DNA of 60,659 nt, from assembly GCF_003254665.1 (NCBI RefSeq), contig NZ_QHGY01000016.1, forward strand, positions 434-61,092. The letters run 5' to 3'. Positions 17,661 to 26,335 of this stretch are shown in pieces; the first letter of the stretch is position 1; each line of letters starts with the position of its first letter. The notes beneath the pieces are model-generated. The model was given only the letters and a program-made list of their open reading frames with translations. It was not told where the DNA came from and made no database searches. A program made the translations under genes and the position numbers. This DNA comes from Billgrantia lactosivorans (GTDB lineage: Bacteria > Pseudomonadota > Gammaproteobacteria > Pseudomonadales > Halomonadaceae).

Positions 17661-19703
17661 ATGTCGAACAACGCAAGCGCCCCGCGCAAGATCCTGGTCA
17701 CCAGTGCCCTGCCCTACGCCAACGGCTCGATTCACCTTGGCCACCTGCTGGAGTACATCCAGACCGATATCTGGGTGCGCTTCCAGAAGAGCCGCGGCCA
17801 TGAGTGCCACTACGTGTGCGCCGACGACGCCCACGGCACCGCGATCATGCTGCGCGCGGAGCAGGAGGGCATCTCCTCGGAAGCCCTGATCGAGCGCGTC
17901 TCCAGGGAGCACCAGGCCGACTTCGCCACCTTCGGGGTCGCCTTCGACAACTATCACTCGACCCATTCCGAGGAAAACCGCCACTTCAGCGAGCTCATCT
18001 ACACTCGCCTGCGCGACCGCGGCCATATCGCCACCCGCGACATCGAGCAGATGTACGACCCGGTCAAGGGGCTGTTCCTGGCCGACCGTTTCATCAAGGG
18101 CACCTGCCCCAAGTGCCGAACCGCCGACCAGTACGGCGACAACTGCGAGGCCTGCGGCGCGACCTACACCCCGGCGGAGCTGATCGACCCCGTCTCGGCC
18201 ATTTCCGGCGCCACGCCCGAGGTTCGCAGCTCCACCCACTACTTCTTCAAGCTTCCGGATTTCGCCGATTTCCTCAAGCGCTGGACCCGAGGCGGCCACG
18301 TGCAGACCCAGATCGGCAACAAGCTGCAGGAGTGGTTCGAGTCCGGCCTCAACGAGTGGGACATCTCCCGCGACGCGCCCTATTTCGGCTTCGAGATCCC
18401 CGACGCCCCGGGCAAGTACTTCTATGTCTGGCTGGACGCGCCGATCGGCTACCTGGCCAGCTTCAAGAACCTGTGCGACAAGACCGGGATCGACTTCGAC
18501 AGCTACTGGAAAAAGGACTCCGAGGCCGAGGTCTACCACTTCATCGGCAAGGACATCGTCTACTTCCATGCGCTGTTCTGGCCGGCCATGCTGCACGGCG
18601 CCGAGTTCCGCACGCCCACGGCGGTGAACTGCCACGGTTTCGTCACCGTCAACGGCGCCAAGATGTCGAAGTCGCGCGGCACCTTCATCAAGGCGGCGAC
18701 CTACGCCGAGCACTTGAATCCCGAATACCTGCGCTACTACTTTGCCGCCAAGCTCACCTCACGGGTCGACGATCTCGATCTCAACCTCGAGGACTTCGCC
18801 GCCCGGGTGAATGCCGACCTCGTCGGCAAGGTGGTCAACATCGCCAGCCGCTGCGCCGGCTTCGTCAAGAAGCTGGGCGACGGCCGGCTCTCGAGCCACT
18901 GTGCCGAGCCGGAGCTGGTCGCTCGCTTCATCGCCGCGGGCGACGGCATCGCCGAGGACTTCGAAACCCGCGAGTTCGGCCGCGCCGTGCGCAAGATCAT
19001 GGAGCTGGCCGACGAAGCCAATACCTACATCGCCGACAAGGAGCCGTGGGTCCTGGCCAAGCAGGAGGGCCGCGAGCAGGAGGTGCTGGAGATCTGCTCG
19101 GCGGGCATCAACCTGTTTCGCCAGTTGATGGTCTATCTGGCGCCGGTGGTGCCGGCCATGGCCGAGCAGGCACGCGAATTCCTGAAGCTGGACACGCTCG
19201 ACTGGGCGAGCCGCCACGAGGTGCTGCTCGGCCACGAGGTCGCCAAGTTCAAGCCGCTGATGACCCGCGTCGAACGGGAGAAGATCGATGCCATGATGGC
19301 AGCATCGAAGGAGGACCTGGTGGAAGAACAGAAGCTGAAAGAGAGCGCCAAGGGGCCGCTGGCCGACGCCCCCATCGGCGGCGAGATCGCCTTCGACGAT
19401 TTCGCCAAGGTCGACCTGCGCATCGCGCGCATCGCCAAGGCCGAGTACGTCGAGGGCGCCGACAAGCTGCTGCAGCTTACCCTCGACCTGGGCGGAGAGA
19501 CGCGCAATGTCTTCGCCGGCATACGCTCGGCCTATGCCCCCGAGGCGCTGGAGGGCCGCCTGACCGTGATGGTCGCCAACCTGGCACCACGCAAGATGCG
19601 CTTCGGCGTCTCGGAAGGCATGGTGCTCGCGGCGGGAGACGACGATGGCATCTATCTGCTGTCGCCGGATTCCGGCGCCGAACCCGGCCAGCGGGTAAGA
19701 TGA
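17661..19703 (+). CDS. metG: Methionyl-tRNA synthetase
   Basis: 680 aa (E. coli 677). Charges tRNA-Met. HIGH-type motif HLGH in [11 protein letters not shown], a zinc knuckle (CPKC...CEAC), KMSKS at [10 protein letters not shown], and a C-terminal tRNA-binding OB domain (about 575-680, [20 protein letters not shown]). The start [22 protein letters not shown] is chosen by homology; a longer in-frame extension to 17523 crosses the -10-like box and is unlikely. Ends at a strong terminator. Confidence 0.97.
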   Translation: MSNNASAPRKILVTSALPYANGSIHLGHLLEYIQTDIWVRFQKSRGHECHYVCADDAHGTAIMLRAEQEGISSEALIERVSREHQADFATFGVAFDNYHSTHSEENRHFSELIYTRLRDRGHIATRDIEQMYDPVKGLFLADRFIKGTCPKCRTADQYGDNCEACGATYTPAELIDPVSAISGATPEVRSSTHYFFKLPDFADFLKRWTRGGHVQTQIGNKLQEWFESGLNEWDISRDAPYFGFEIPDAPGKYFYVWLDAPIGYLASFKNLCDKTGIDFDSYWKKDSEAEVYHFIGKDIVYFHALFWPAMLHGAEFRTPTAVNCHGFVTVNGAKMSKSRGTFIKAATYAEHLNPEYLRYYFAAKLTSRVDDLDLNLEDFAARVNADLVGKVVNIASRCAGFVKKLGDGRLSSHCAEPELVARFIAAGDGIAEDFETREFGRAVRKIMELADEANTYIADKEPWVLAKQEGREQEVLEICSAGINLFRQLMVYLAPVVPAMAEQAREFLKLDTLDWASRHEVLLGHEVAKFKPLMTRVEREKIDAMMAASKEDLVEEQKLKESAKGPLADAPIGGEIAFDDFAKVDLRIARIAKAEYVEGADKLLQLTLDLGGETRNVFAGIRSAYAPEALEGRLTVMVANLAPRKMRFGVSEGMVLAAGDDDGIYLLSPDSGAEPGQRVR

Positions 19704-19716
19704 ACGGTAGCGCCAG

Positions 19717-19747
19717 GAAAAGCGCGGCCCAGGCCGCGCTTTTCTTT
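19717..19747 (+). terminator. Strong Rho-independent terminator after metG
   Basis: GAAAAGCGCGGCC (19717-19729) pairs perfectly with GGCCGCGCTTTTC (19732-19744), then CTTT. A-run before and T-run after the stem allow function on both strands. Confidence 0.88.
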
Positions 19748-19827
19748 GCCAAATGAGCAAAAGACGCCAATCATTGGGGCAACGTGGGCCGAACGTGGCA
19801 CTTTGCGACGACAAAACTGAGTTTTAC

Positions 19828-19854
19828 TAAAGTTTTGTAATCCCAAGCCGATAG
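19828..19854 (+). promoter_or_regulatory. Sigma-28 (FliA) promoter of the GGDEF gene
   Basis: TAAAGTTT - 11 bases - GCCGATAG, one base off the enteric consensus TAAAGTTT-N11-GCCGATAA, 73 bases before the start at 19928. Places this cyclase in the flagellar class III regulon. Confidence 0.85.
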
Positions 19855-19927
19855 ACCTTGTAAGCCATCACCTACACCGGTGCCGAACCTGACACCTGGG
19901 GGGGCGGCATGAACACAGGCGTGCCTC

Positions 19928-21514
19928 ATGACGACAGTACTCACTTCGCTGCGTAACCGTTTCCTGCTGTCGTTGTGTGGCGTGCTGTGCCTGGCCCTGC
20001 TGGCCCTGATCCTGATCGCGCGCTACCAGATCATGCCGATCCTGCTGGAAGACGAGGAAACCTTCGCCAGCACCGAACTCGACCGGGCCGAGCGCGCCCT
20101 GGGCAGCGAACTCAAGCACATGCGCCGCCTGGTGGAAGACTGGGCCTACTGGGACGACTCCCACGACTTCGTCAGCGGGAAGCGGCCCGAGTACGTCGAC
20201 TCGAACCTCTACGAGGACACCCTCGAAACGCTCGATCTCGAGATGATGCTCTTTCTCGACGCAAACAACGAAGCCTACTGGGTGGTCGGCTACGACGAGG
20301 ATGGAGCATTCACCTCCTGTCCCGGCATCCGCCCCCCCTGCGACTGGGCCGCCCCGGCCGTGGCCTTCCTCGCCCGCCATATCGAGCAGAAATCGGACGA
20401 TGACACCGACACCTGGCTGCTGTCACGGTCAGCACTCGCCATGGCGGCCCTGTCGCCGATCCACCAGAGTCAGGAAGCGTCGCCATCGGCCGGCTGGCTC
20501 GCCGTGGTACGCCCGCTCGACGAGCCCTGGATCGCGCAGCTGCGCGATACCACCGGCATCTCGCTGGAGCTGAGCCCCGTGGCCCAGCAGGAGGGCCCGA
20601 TACAGCACCTGGAGCGCGTCTCGCCGACGCACATGGCGGCGCAGCGCCTCATTCCGGCTCTGCCATCGGGCCGCGCCGTGCGCATCGACGCCCTGCTTCC
20701 CCGTCAGCGTTACCAGGCCAGCCTGGAAACCTTCCGCTTCGCCCTCTACTGGACCGGGGGCGTGCTGATCGTCACTCTGCTGATCGTGCTGTGGCTGCTC
20801 GAACGCATGGTGCTGTCTCCCCTGCGCCAGTTCACCCACTACACCCAGCGTGTCCACCGGGAGGTCGTACTCCCGGCCATGCCCCACAGTCTCGCGGCTC
20901 GCCACGACGAGATCGGCACCCTGGCGCGGGAATTCCGCCACCTGCTCGACCATCAGCGCAAGCAATCCGAACAGCTGCTGGAGCTGAGCCAGCATGACCC
21001 CCTGACGGGCGTGGCCAACCGCCGGCTGTTCGACGAGCGCTTCGCCGAGGCGCTGAGCCTGCGCAACGCCCGCCATCGCACCTCGGCCATGATGATCGAT
21101 ATCGACCATTTCAAGCTGTACAACGATCATTACGGCCACCAGGCCGGCGACATCTGCCTGATGACCCTGGCGCAGTGCATGGAAGATTGCCTCAAGCCCC
21201 ATGGGTTCCTCGTGGCCCGCACCGGCGGCGAGGAATTCAGCGTCCTGCTTCCCGGTACCTCGCTCGATATCGCGCTTGCCCACGCCCGCGAGCTGCTGAA
21301 AGCCATCAATGCACTGGAGATGCCGCACGAAGTCTCCCCCACCAGCGCCAACGTGACCGTCAGCATTGGCGTCGCCGCCCACCAAGCGGACATGACGACC
21401 CCGTCCGACATCATGCGCGCCGCCGACCAGGCCATGTACCAGGCCAAGACCGGCGGGCGCAACCGGGTCGAAGCCTATCGCACCGGCGACCAGCTCAGCC
21501 CTGTCGAACGCTAG
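19928..21514 (+). CDS. Membrane diguanylate cyclase with CHASE4 sensor domain
   Basis: 528 aa inner-membrane protein. TM1 (about 12-34) and TM2 (about 273-297) flank a periplasmic CHASE4 domain with the typical WAYWDDSHDFV. A HAMP-like linker follows (about 298-345), then a GGDEF domain (about 350-520) with the active-site loop GGEEF and the substrate-binding DxDHFKxxND. It should make c-di-GMP from two GTP. The RxxD inhibitory site is absent upstream of GGEEF, so product feedback through that site is unlikely. A sigma-28 promoter precedes it, so it is made with late flagellar genes. The ribosome site is weak; an out-of-frame ATG at 19910 has a better one, so the start is less certain. Confidence 0.93.
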   Translation: MTTVLTSLRNRFLLSLCGVLCLALLALILIARYQIMPILLEDEETFASTELDRAERALGSELKHMRRLVEDWAYWDDSHDFVSGKRPEYVDSNLYEDTLETLDLEMMLFLDANNEAYWVVGYDEDGAFTSCPGIRPPCDWAAPAVAFLARHIEQKSDDDTDTWLLSRSALAMAALSPIHQSQEASPSAGWLAVVRPLDEPWIAQLRDTTGISLELSPVAQQEGPIQHLERVSPTHMAAQRLIPALPSGRAVRIDALLPRQRYQASLETFRFALYWTGGVLIVTLLIVLWLLERMVLSPLRQFTHYTQRVHREVVLPAMPHSLAARHDEIGTLAREFRHLLDHQRKQSEQLLELSQHDPLTGVANRRLFDERFAEALSLRNARHRTSAMMIDIDHFKLYNDHYGHQAGDICLMTLAQCMEDCLKPHGFLVARTGGEEFSVLLPGTSLDIALAHARELLKAINALEMPHEVSPTSANVTVSIGVAAHQADMTTPSDIMRAADQAMYQAKTGGRNRVEAYRTGDQLSPVER

Positions 21515-21560
21515 CAGCCGAGCGCCTGCCCGGGCGGTATGCCCATGGCGGGCCGCCGCG

Positions 21561-21566
21561 TATAAT
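21561..21566 (+). promoter_or_regulatory. -10 box of the RnfB-like/nth operon
   Basis: Consensus TATAAT 54 bases before the GTG start at 21620; -35 region poor (TATGCC at 17 bases). Confidence 0.5.
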
Positions 21567-21574
21567 GGCCGACC

Positions 21575-21590
21575 GTCAGCCTGTGCTGAC
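21575..21590. repeat. 16-bp inverted repeat at the presumed transcript start
   Basis: GTCAGC-CTGT-GCTGAC, perfect 6-bp arms beginning nine bases after the TATAAT. Could be an operator or a 5' stabilising hairpin for the RnfB-like/nth message. Confidence 0.45.
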
Positions 21591-21619
21591 ACCTCACCTG
21601 CGCCCCATCAGGAGACGAC

Positions 21620-22393
21620 GTGACGGGCCACAGCACCTTGATCGACGCCATCGACGCGCTGCTGCCGCAGACCCAGTGCGGCAAGTGCGGCCATCCGGGC
21701 TGCCGCCCCTACGCCGAGGCGATCGCCGCCGGCGAGCCGATCAACCGCTGCCCTCCCGGTGGCGAGGAGACCGTCCAGCGCCTGGCCGAGCTGACCGCTC
21801 GCCCGCCTCTGCCCCTCGAAGCGCCGGCCCAGTCGCCGCTGGCAGCCGTCATCCGCGAGGCGGAGTGCATCGGCTGTACCAAGTGCATCCAGGCGTGCCC
21901 GGTCGACGCCATCCTGGGCGCCAGCAAGCGCATGCACAGCGTGATCACCGCCGAGTGCACCGGTTGCGAGCTGTGCGTGGCACCCTGCCCCGTCGACTGC
22001 ATCGACCTGGTAGCACACCCCGAGTGGCAGGCCGCCGGCGATGAGGCCGAGCGCCAGGCGTACCTGGCGCGGCGGGCAGAGCTGGGGCGACGGCGCTATC
22101 AGGCACGCCAGCAGCGCCTGGCCCGCCAGGAGCGGGAGAAACGCCTGGAGCGGCAGCGCCGCCTGATTCGCCAGGGAACGCACGGTTCGCGCAGCGGCCC
22201 CGCCCCGCAGCAGCGCCAGCGCCAGCTGGCCGTGAAGGCGGCCGAACAGGCGGTACGCAGGGCTCGTCAGCAGTTCGAAAGCGCCCAGCGGCGCCACGAC
22301 GACGAGGCCTGCCGCCAGGCCGAGGCACAGCTCGAGCGCGCCACCGCCATGCTCGTGGAAGCGCGTGCGGCCCTGGCCCCCGAATCGCAGTGA
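21620..22393 (+). CDS. Soluble RnfB-like iron-sulfur protein with basic coiled-coil tail
   Basis: 257 aa. The N-terminal Fe-S motif C-x2-C-x4-C-x15-C (Cys20, 23, 28, 44) is that of RnfB, followed by two 4Fe-4S ferredoxin motifs ([24 protein letters not shown]). RnfB normally begins with a membrane helix, which is missing here, and residues about 135-250 form a long Arg/Gln/Ala-rich helical tail not found in RnfB. No other rnf subunit is present. Starts at GTG with AGGAGA six bases upstream. Its stop lies 26 bases before nth. In many relatives nth follows the rnf operon, so this may be a relict or a carrier with a different partner. Confidence 0.85.
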   Translation: MTGHSTLIDAIDALLPQTQCGKCGHPGCRPYAEAIAAGEPINRCPPGGEETVQRLAELTARPPLPLEAPAQSPLAAVIREAECIGCTKCIQACPVDAILGASKRMHSVITAECTGCELCVAPCPVDCIDLVAHPEWQAAGDEAERQAYLARRAELGRRRYQARQQRLARQEREKRLERQRRLIRQGTHGSRSGPAPQQRQRQLAVKAAEQAVRRARQQFESAQRRHDDEACRQAEAQLERATAMLVEARAALAPESQ

Positions 22394-22419
22394 GCGAGCC
22401 ATCGCAACGAGACCCCCGC

Positions 22420-23058
22420 ATGAATGCCCAGAAACGCTACGAGATCTTCGCCCGCCTGCGCGCGCACAACCCCGAACCCACCACGGAACTGAACTGGAGC
22501 ACGCCGTTCGAGCTGCTCACCGCGGTACTGCTCTCCGCCCAGGCCACCGACGTGGGGGTCAACAAGGCCACCGCCCGCCTGTTCCCGGTGGCCAACACCC
22601 CGCAGGCGATCCTCGACCTCGGCCTCGAGGCGCTCAAGGAGCACATCAAGACCATCGGGCTCTACAACACCAAGGCCGAGAACCTGATGAAGACCTGCCG
22701 CCTGCTGGTCGAAAAGCATGGCGGCGAAGTGCCGCGCACCCGCGCCGAGCTCGAGGCACTGCCGGGGGTGGGGCGCAAGACCGCCAACGTGATCCTGAAC
22801 ACTGCCTTCGGCGAGCCCACCATCGCCGTGGATACGCACATCTTCCGCGTCGCCAACCGCACCCGTCTCGCCCCCGGCAAGAACGTCGACGAGGTCGAGC
22901 AGAAACTGCTGCGCCACGTGCCCAGGGAGTTTCGCCGCGATGCGCACCACTGGCTGATCCTGCACGGCCGCTACACCTGCGTGGCGCGGCGGCCGCGCTG
23001 CGGCAGCTGCGTGATCGAGGACCTCTGCGAATACAAGGAGAAGGTCGACCCGGCGTGA
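22420..23058 (+). CDS. nth: Endonuclease III (DNA glycosylase/AP lyase)
   Basis: 212 aa (E. coli 211). Removes oxidised pyrimidines. Helix-hairpin-helix with catalytic Lys in GVGRKTAN, catalytic Asp in AVDTHIFRV, and a C-terminal 4Fe-4S cluster C-x6-C-x2-C-x5-C (CVARRPRCGSCVIEDLC). The ATG at 22420 fits the family start MNAQKRYEIF. A GTG at 22390 overlaps the upstream stop and could give ten extra residues. Confidence 0.97.
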   Translation: MNAQKRYEIFARLRAHNPEPTTELNWSTPFELLTAVLLSAQATDVGVNKATARLFPVANTPQAILDLGLEALKEHIKTIGLYNTKAENLMKTCRLLVEKHGGEVPRTRAELEALPGVGRKTANVILNTAFGEPTIAVDTHIFRVANRTRLAPGKNVDEVEQKLLRHVPREFRRDAHHWLILHGRYTCVARRPRCGSCVIEDLCEYKEKVDPA

Positions 23059-23152
23059 ACTCAACGCCTGAGACTAATGAAGGCTTTGCATGAATCGGCA
23101 CAGTCAGGGAGGATAACGCAACAACACATCACAACAACAACCGAGTCGCACC

Positions 23153-24214
23153 ATGCCACTGCACGACCGCCCCATCGGTGAGCGTATCGAAGCGCTGCTG
23201 GCGCTTTCGCGCGAGCACGCCGACACCTTCTGCAGCCCTTCTGCCTGGCTGGCTAGAGAGCGCTACCTGGCCAACCATCCCACGCGGATCCTGGCCATGA
23301 AGTGCATGGATGGGCGCATCCACCTGCCCCACGCCACCCGCACGCCGCTAGGGATCATCACCCCGTTCCGTAACCTGGGCGGGATCTTTCACCTGGGCTG
23401 GCCCTACCTCGGCGAGATGCTCACCGACGCCGTCAATGACGCCGTTCGAGCGGGCAGCGGCGTGCTGCTGATCATCAGCTACCACTTCTCGCGCGGCGAG
23501 CGCACGCGCGGCTGCGCCGGCTTCGCCTGCGATGCCGGCGCCGCCCTCGCCCATGCCCACCAGATCCGCCGCCAGGCCGAACGCATCTTCGGCCGCGACC
23601 ACCGGCACGTCTACCCGCTGGTGTGCGGCTTCGAGACCGACACCGATGCGCTCATCGTCCATGGCGACGACGGCGCGACCCTCGACCTCAGCGGACTCAC
23701 GCCAGCCGCGGAAGGCGATCTCGAGCGCCGCCTCGCCGGCCTGTGCCCCGCCATGCCCGCCGACATTCGCCGCGACCTGCTGCCGCTGCTGAAAGGCAAC
23801 CTGCAGCATGTCGACGCGCTGCGCGGCACCGCCCGCGAGCTCGACATCGAGCATCGCGAGTGGGTGATCTGCGTCGGGCGGGGCTTCGATTTCCTCCATC
23901 TGCCCAACACCGCGCTGATCGTCGGCCCCTACAGCCCCGACCTCTCCGAACCCATCGGCACCGCGGCGGCGATCATCGAGGCCAACATGCAGGCCGGCCG
24001 CATCCCCGACGACGGCTTCCTGCTGCTGGCCTCGACCCCCTACGAAACGGTCGGCGTGGACCGCGCCCGCGCCGAGCTGAAGTCGTGCTTCCTCGCCGAG
24101 TTCGCCGCCCAGGTCATCGCCCGGGAGCACCCCGGCCTGGCGCATCGCATGACCTCGCGAACCGCCGTCGTGCACTGGCCCAGCCGCAGGCTGGAACTCG
24201 TCGAACACGCTTGA
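23153..24214 (+). CDS. CsoSCA-like (carboxysomal beta-type) carbonic anhydrase homologue
   Basis: 353 aa. Cys51-x-Asp53-x-Arg55 (KCMDGRIHLP), RNLGG at 73-77, His111 and Cys121 (YHFSRGERTRGC) reproduce the beta-carbonic anhydrase zinc site and Asp-Arg dyad. The long His-x9-Cys spacing resembles CsoSCA (CsoS3) rather than ordinary beta enzymes (His-x2-Cys). The protein lacks the long N-terminal part of CsoSCA, and no carboxysome or RuBisCO gene is nearby. Likely a cytosolic zinc enzyme; carbonic anhydrase activity is inference. Leader is odd: a perfect AGGGAGG sits about 40 bases upstream (23107-23113), followed by an unstructured CA-rich stretch with no in-frame start, so translation from ATG 23153 lacks a normal ribosome site. 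Confidence 0.75.
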   Translation: MPLHDRPIGERIEALLALSREHADTFCSPSAWLARERYLANHPTRILAMKCMDGRIHLPHATRTPLGIITPFRNLGGIFHLGWPYLGEMLTDAVNDAVRAGSGVLLIISYHFSRGERTRGCAGFACDAGAALAHAHQIRRQAERIFGRDHRHVYPLVCGFETDTDALIVHGDDGATLDLSGLTPAAEGDLERRLAGLCPAMPADIRRDLLPLLKGNLQHVDALRGTARELDIEHREWVICVGRGFDFLHLPNTALIVGPYSPDLSEPIGTAAAIIEANMQAGRIPDDGFLLLASTPYETVGVDRARAELKSCFLAEFAAQVIAREHPGLAHRMTSRTAVVHWPSRRLELVEHA

Positions 24215-24227
24215 CCGGAAGGCAATG

Positions 24228-24971
24228 ATGACGCTGCTCAAGATCTTGCTGCTACCGCCCACGCTCAACGTGCTGCTGGTGCTGCTAGGCCTGCTGCTCA
24301 GCCCCAGGCGCTTTCTCGGCGCCCTGCTGATCATGCTGGGCCTGTTCGGCCTGCTGCTGCTCGCCACGCCGATGGCCAGCCATGCGCTGCGCCAGGGGCT
24401 GGAGCCCTACCCCGTTCCGGCTCGAGCCCAGCTGGAAAGCGCCGAGGCGATCGTCGTCCTCGGTGGCGGTCGCGACTACCGTGCTCCGGAATTCGGCTGG
24501 GGCGATGCGCCGGCGAATCCCACCTGGCGCCGGCTGGCCTACGCCACCCACCTGCATCGCCAGACCGAACTGCCGATCCTGGTCAGCGGCGGCCGCGTCC
24601 ATGACGAGGAGTTTGCCGAGGCGAGCCTGATGGCCGCCGCGCTGCGCGACGTCTTCGACGTGCCGGCGCGCTGGCTGGAGGGCGAGAGCCGCAGCACCGC
24701 CGAGAATGCCCGCTTCAGCGCCGAGATGCTGCGCGCCGAGGGCATCGAACGCGTCGCCGTGGTGTCCCAGGCCTGGCACCTGCCGCGGGCCGTGGCGGAG
24801 TTCGAGTCCCGCGGCCTGGCCGTCATACCCGCCCCCACCGAGTTCACCAGCCCGCCGCCCGAGGGGCTCGCGGCCTGGCTGCCGCGAGCCTACCACCTCA
24901 ACCAGAGTACGCGCGCCTTGCACGAATGGCTGGGACGAGCCGCGCATCGGCTGCGCGGGCTGCTGCCCTAG
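24228..24971 (+). CDS. ElyC/SanA/YdcF-family (DUF218) envelope protein
   Basis: 247 aa. Two N-terminal membrane helices (about 2-19 and 22-44), then a DUF218 domain with AEAIVVLGGG, ILVSGG, ESRSTAENA and VVSQAWHLPRA, the conserved motifs of the family. E. coli ElyC supports cell envelope assembly and peptidoglycan synthesis; the exact reaction is unknown. GGAAGG lies five bases before this ATG, better than the ATG three bases earlier. Follows the carbonic anhydrase homologue after 13 bases, so likely the same transcript. Its stop overlaps the convergent ATPase gene by four bases. Confidence 0.88.
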   Translation: MTLLKILLLPPTLNVLLVLLGLLLSPRRFLGALLIMLGLFGLLLLATPMASHALRQGLEPYPVPARAQLESAEAIVVLGGGRDYRAPEFGWGDAPANPTWRRLAYATHLHRQTELPILVSGGRVHDEEFAEASLMAAALRDVFDVPARWLEGESRSTAENARFSAEMLRAEGIERVAVVSQAWHLPRAVAEFESRGLAVIPAPTEFTSPPPEGLAAWLPRAYHLNQSTRALHEWLGRAAHRLRGLLP

Positions 24972-25975
24972 AAGCCGACGCCCTCCAGTCGCGTCGCCAG
25001 CTCCTCCAACGCCGGGATGCCCTGGACGTCGCTCGGCAGCAGCGGCAGTCGCGGCCGCGGCAGGTGCGCGAGCTGCTCGTCGATGCGCATCAGGTAGCTG
25101 GCCTCCTGCTCACGCCGGGCACGCAGGAACTCCCCGTCGGCAGCGTCGGGGATCACCCGGTTGACCACGACGCCGGCCACCGGGACCTTGACCGCCTCGA
25201 GCGCCTGCACGGCACGCACGGTCTCGAGGATCGGCAACCGCTCGGGGGTCATCACGAACAGGAAGCCGGTTCCCTCGACATCCTCGATGCGGCGCCGGGC
25301 ACGGTGGAACAGGCGCCGCCGCTCGATCAGGGTACGTGCCACGTCGCGGGTGCGCTCGTCGAGATCGCTCAGTGCGTCCTCCTGGGGATCGTCGAACGGC
25401 GTGGCGACGTCGCGCCCGCGCCTGGGCGTCAGGTGGGAAAGCACCTTGCCCAGCTCCTCGGACCTGCGGTTGTGCGCCAGCAGGCCGTCGGTCCAGGCCG
25501 CCATGGCTTCGGGCAGGGTCAGCAGGCGCAGGGTGTGCCCGGTAGGCGCAGTATCGAAGATCACCAGGTCGTAGGGTGCGGCATCGTCGGTGACGATACG
25601 CGACAACCGCTCCAGCAGCGCGGCTTCCTGGGTGCCCGGCGACTGTCGCGTCAGGTGCATCTGACGCTCCAGCTCGGCCATCATCTGCGGCGCAGCGTAG
25701 CGGCGCATCTGTTCGGTGACCCGCGCCAGGTGGGCCTCTACCTCGGCGTCCGGATCGATTTCCATGGCATCCAGGTTGGGCAGCAGGCGACGTGGCGCAT
25801 CGCCCAGCTCGCGGTCGAACACGTCGCCCAGGCTGTGGGCCGGGTCGGTGGAGACCACCAGCACACGCCGCTCGCGACGCGCGGCGAGCACCGCCAGCGA
25901 GGCGGCCACGGTGGTCTTGCCCACCCCACCCTTGCCGCCCACCCAGAGCAGGCGTTTGTCGAGTAACTCTCTCAT
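24968..25975 (-). CDS. ArsA/Get3-type ATPase
   Basis: 335 aa. Deviant Walker A GGKGGVGKTT at residues about 14-23, switch I STDPAHSLGDVFD, switch II IFDTAPTGHTLRLLTLPE, and the A-loop region VVVNRVIPD: the ArsA/Get3 pattern. Single ATPase domain, whereas the arsenite pump ArsA has two. No ars genes are near. It follows the small Cys-Cys protein and cstA on the same strand, so it may deliver or fold one of these membrane proteins, or move metal; this is inference. ATG 25975 chosen; a GTG six bases earlier is possible. Confidence 0.85.
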   Translation of the reverse strand: MRELLDKRLLWVGGKGGVGKTTVAASLAVLAARRERRVLVVSTDPAHSLGDVFDRELGDAPRRLLPNLDAMEIDPDAEVEAHLARVTEQMRRYAAPQMMAELERQMHLTRQSPGTQEAALLERLSRIVTDDAAPYDLVIFDTAPTGHTLRLLTLPEAMAAWTDGLLAHNRRSEELGKVLSHLTPRRGRDVATPFDDPQEDALSDLDERTRDVARTLIERRRLFHRARRRIEDVEGTGFLFVMTPERLPILETVRAVQALEAVKVPVAGVVVNRVIPDAADGEFLRARREQEASYLMRIDEQLAHLPRPRLPLLPSDVQGIPALEELATRLEGVGF

Positions 25976-26020
25976 GTTCACACCCTACGAAGCATGGTGG
26001 CTACGCGGCTAATCCGGCGA

Positions 26021-26320
26021 CTAGCAACACCTGAAATGATCCAGCGGCGAGTGCTCCATGCCCATGCGCCGGTGCCACTCGTGGAAGCGTTCCAGCAGCA
26101 GCGGCTGCAGCTCCAGCGTGTAGTAGGCGGCGGGGTTGGGCACGCCCATCATCTCGGCAAACACCAGCAGCATGAACAGGTCGTCCTCGTCCCGCCGCGC
26201 ACGGGCGATGGCGCCGCGATAGCGGGCGGAGTAGACCTCCTCGGCGAAGAAACGGGCCTGGCTCAGCCAGGCCCGAATCCGTTCGAGACGAGGATCATGC
26301 GGGCCACGATCGTCGCTCAT
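26021..26320 (-). CDS. Small protein ending in Cys-Cys (cory-CC-star-like)
   Basis: 99 aa, predicted helical, no signal or membrane segment. It ends FRCC directly before the stop, and holds SARYRGAIARARRDEDDLFMLL and NPAAYYTLEL. The C-terminal CC and its place between cstA and an ArsA-type ATPase recall the family called cory-CC-star, which I assign with moderate confidence. Excellent ribosome site GGAGGAGG five bases upstream. Tail cysteines could bind a metal or engage the ATPase; unproven. Confidence 0.75.
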   Translation of the reverse strand: MSDDRGPHDPRLERIRAWLSQARFFAEEVYSARYRGAIARARRDEDDLFMLLVFAEMMGVPNPAAYYTLELQPLLLERFHEWHRRMGMEHSPLDHFRCC

Positions 26321-26335
26321 CACGACCTCCTCCGG

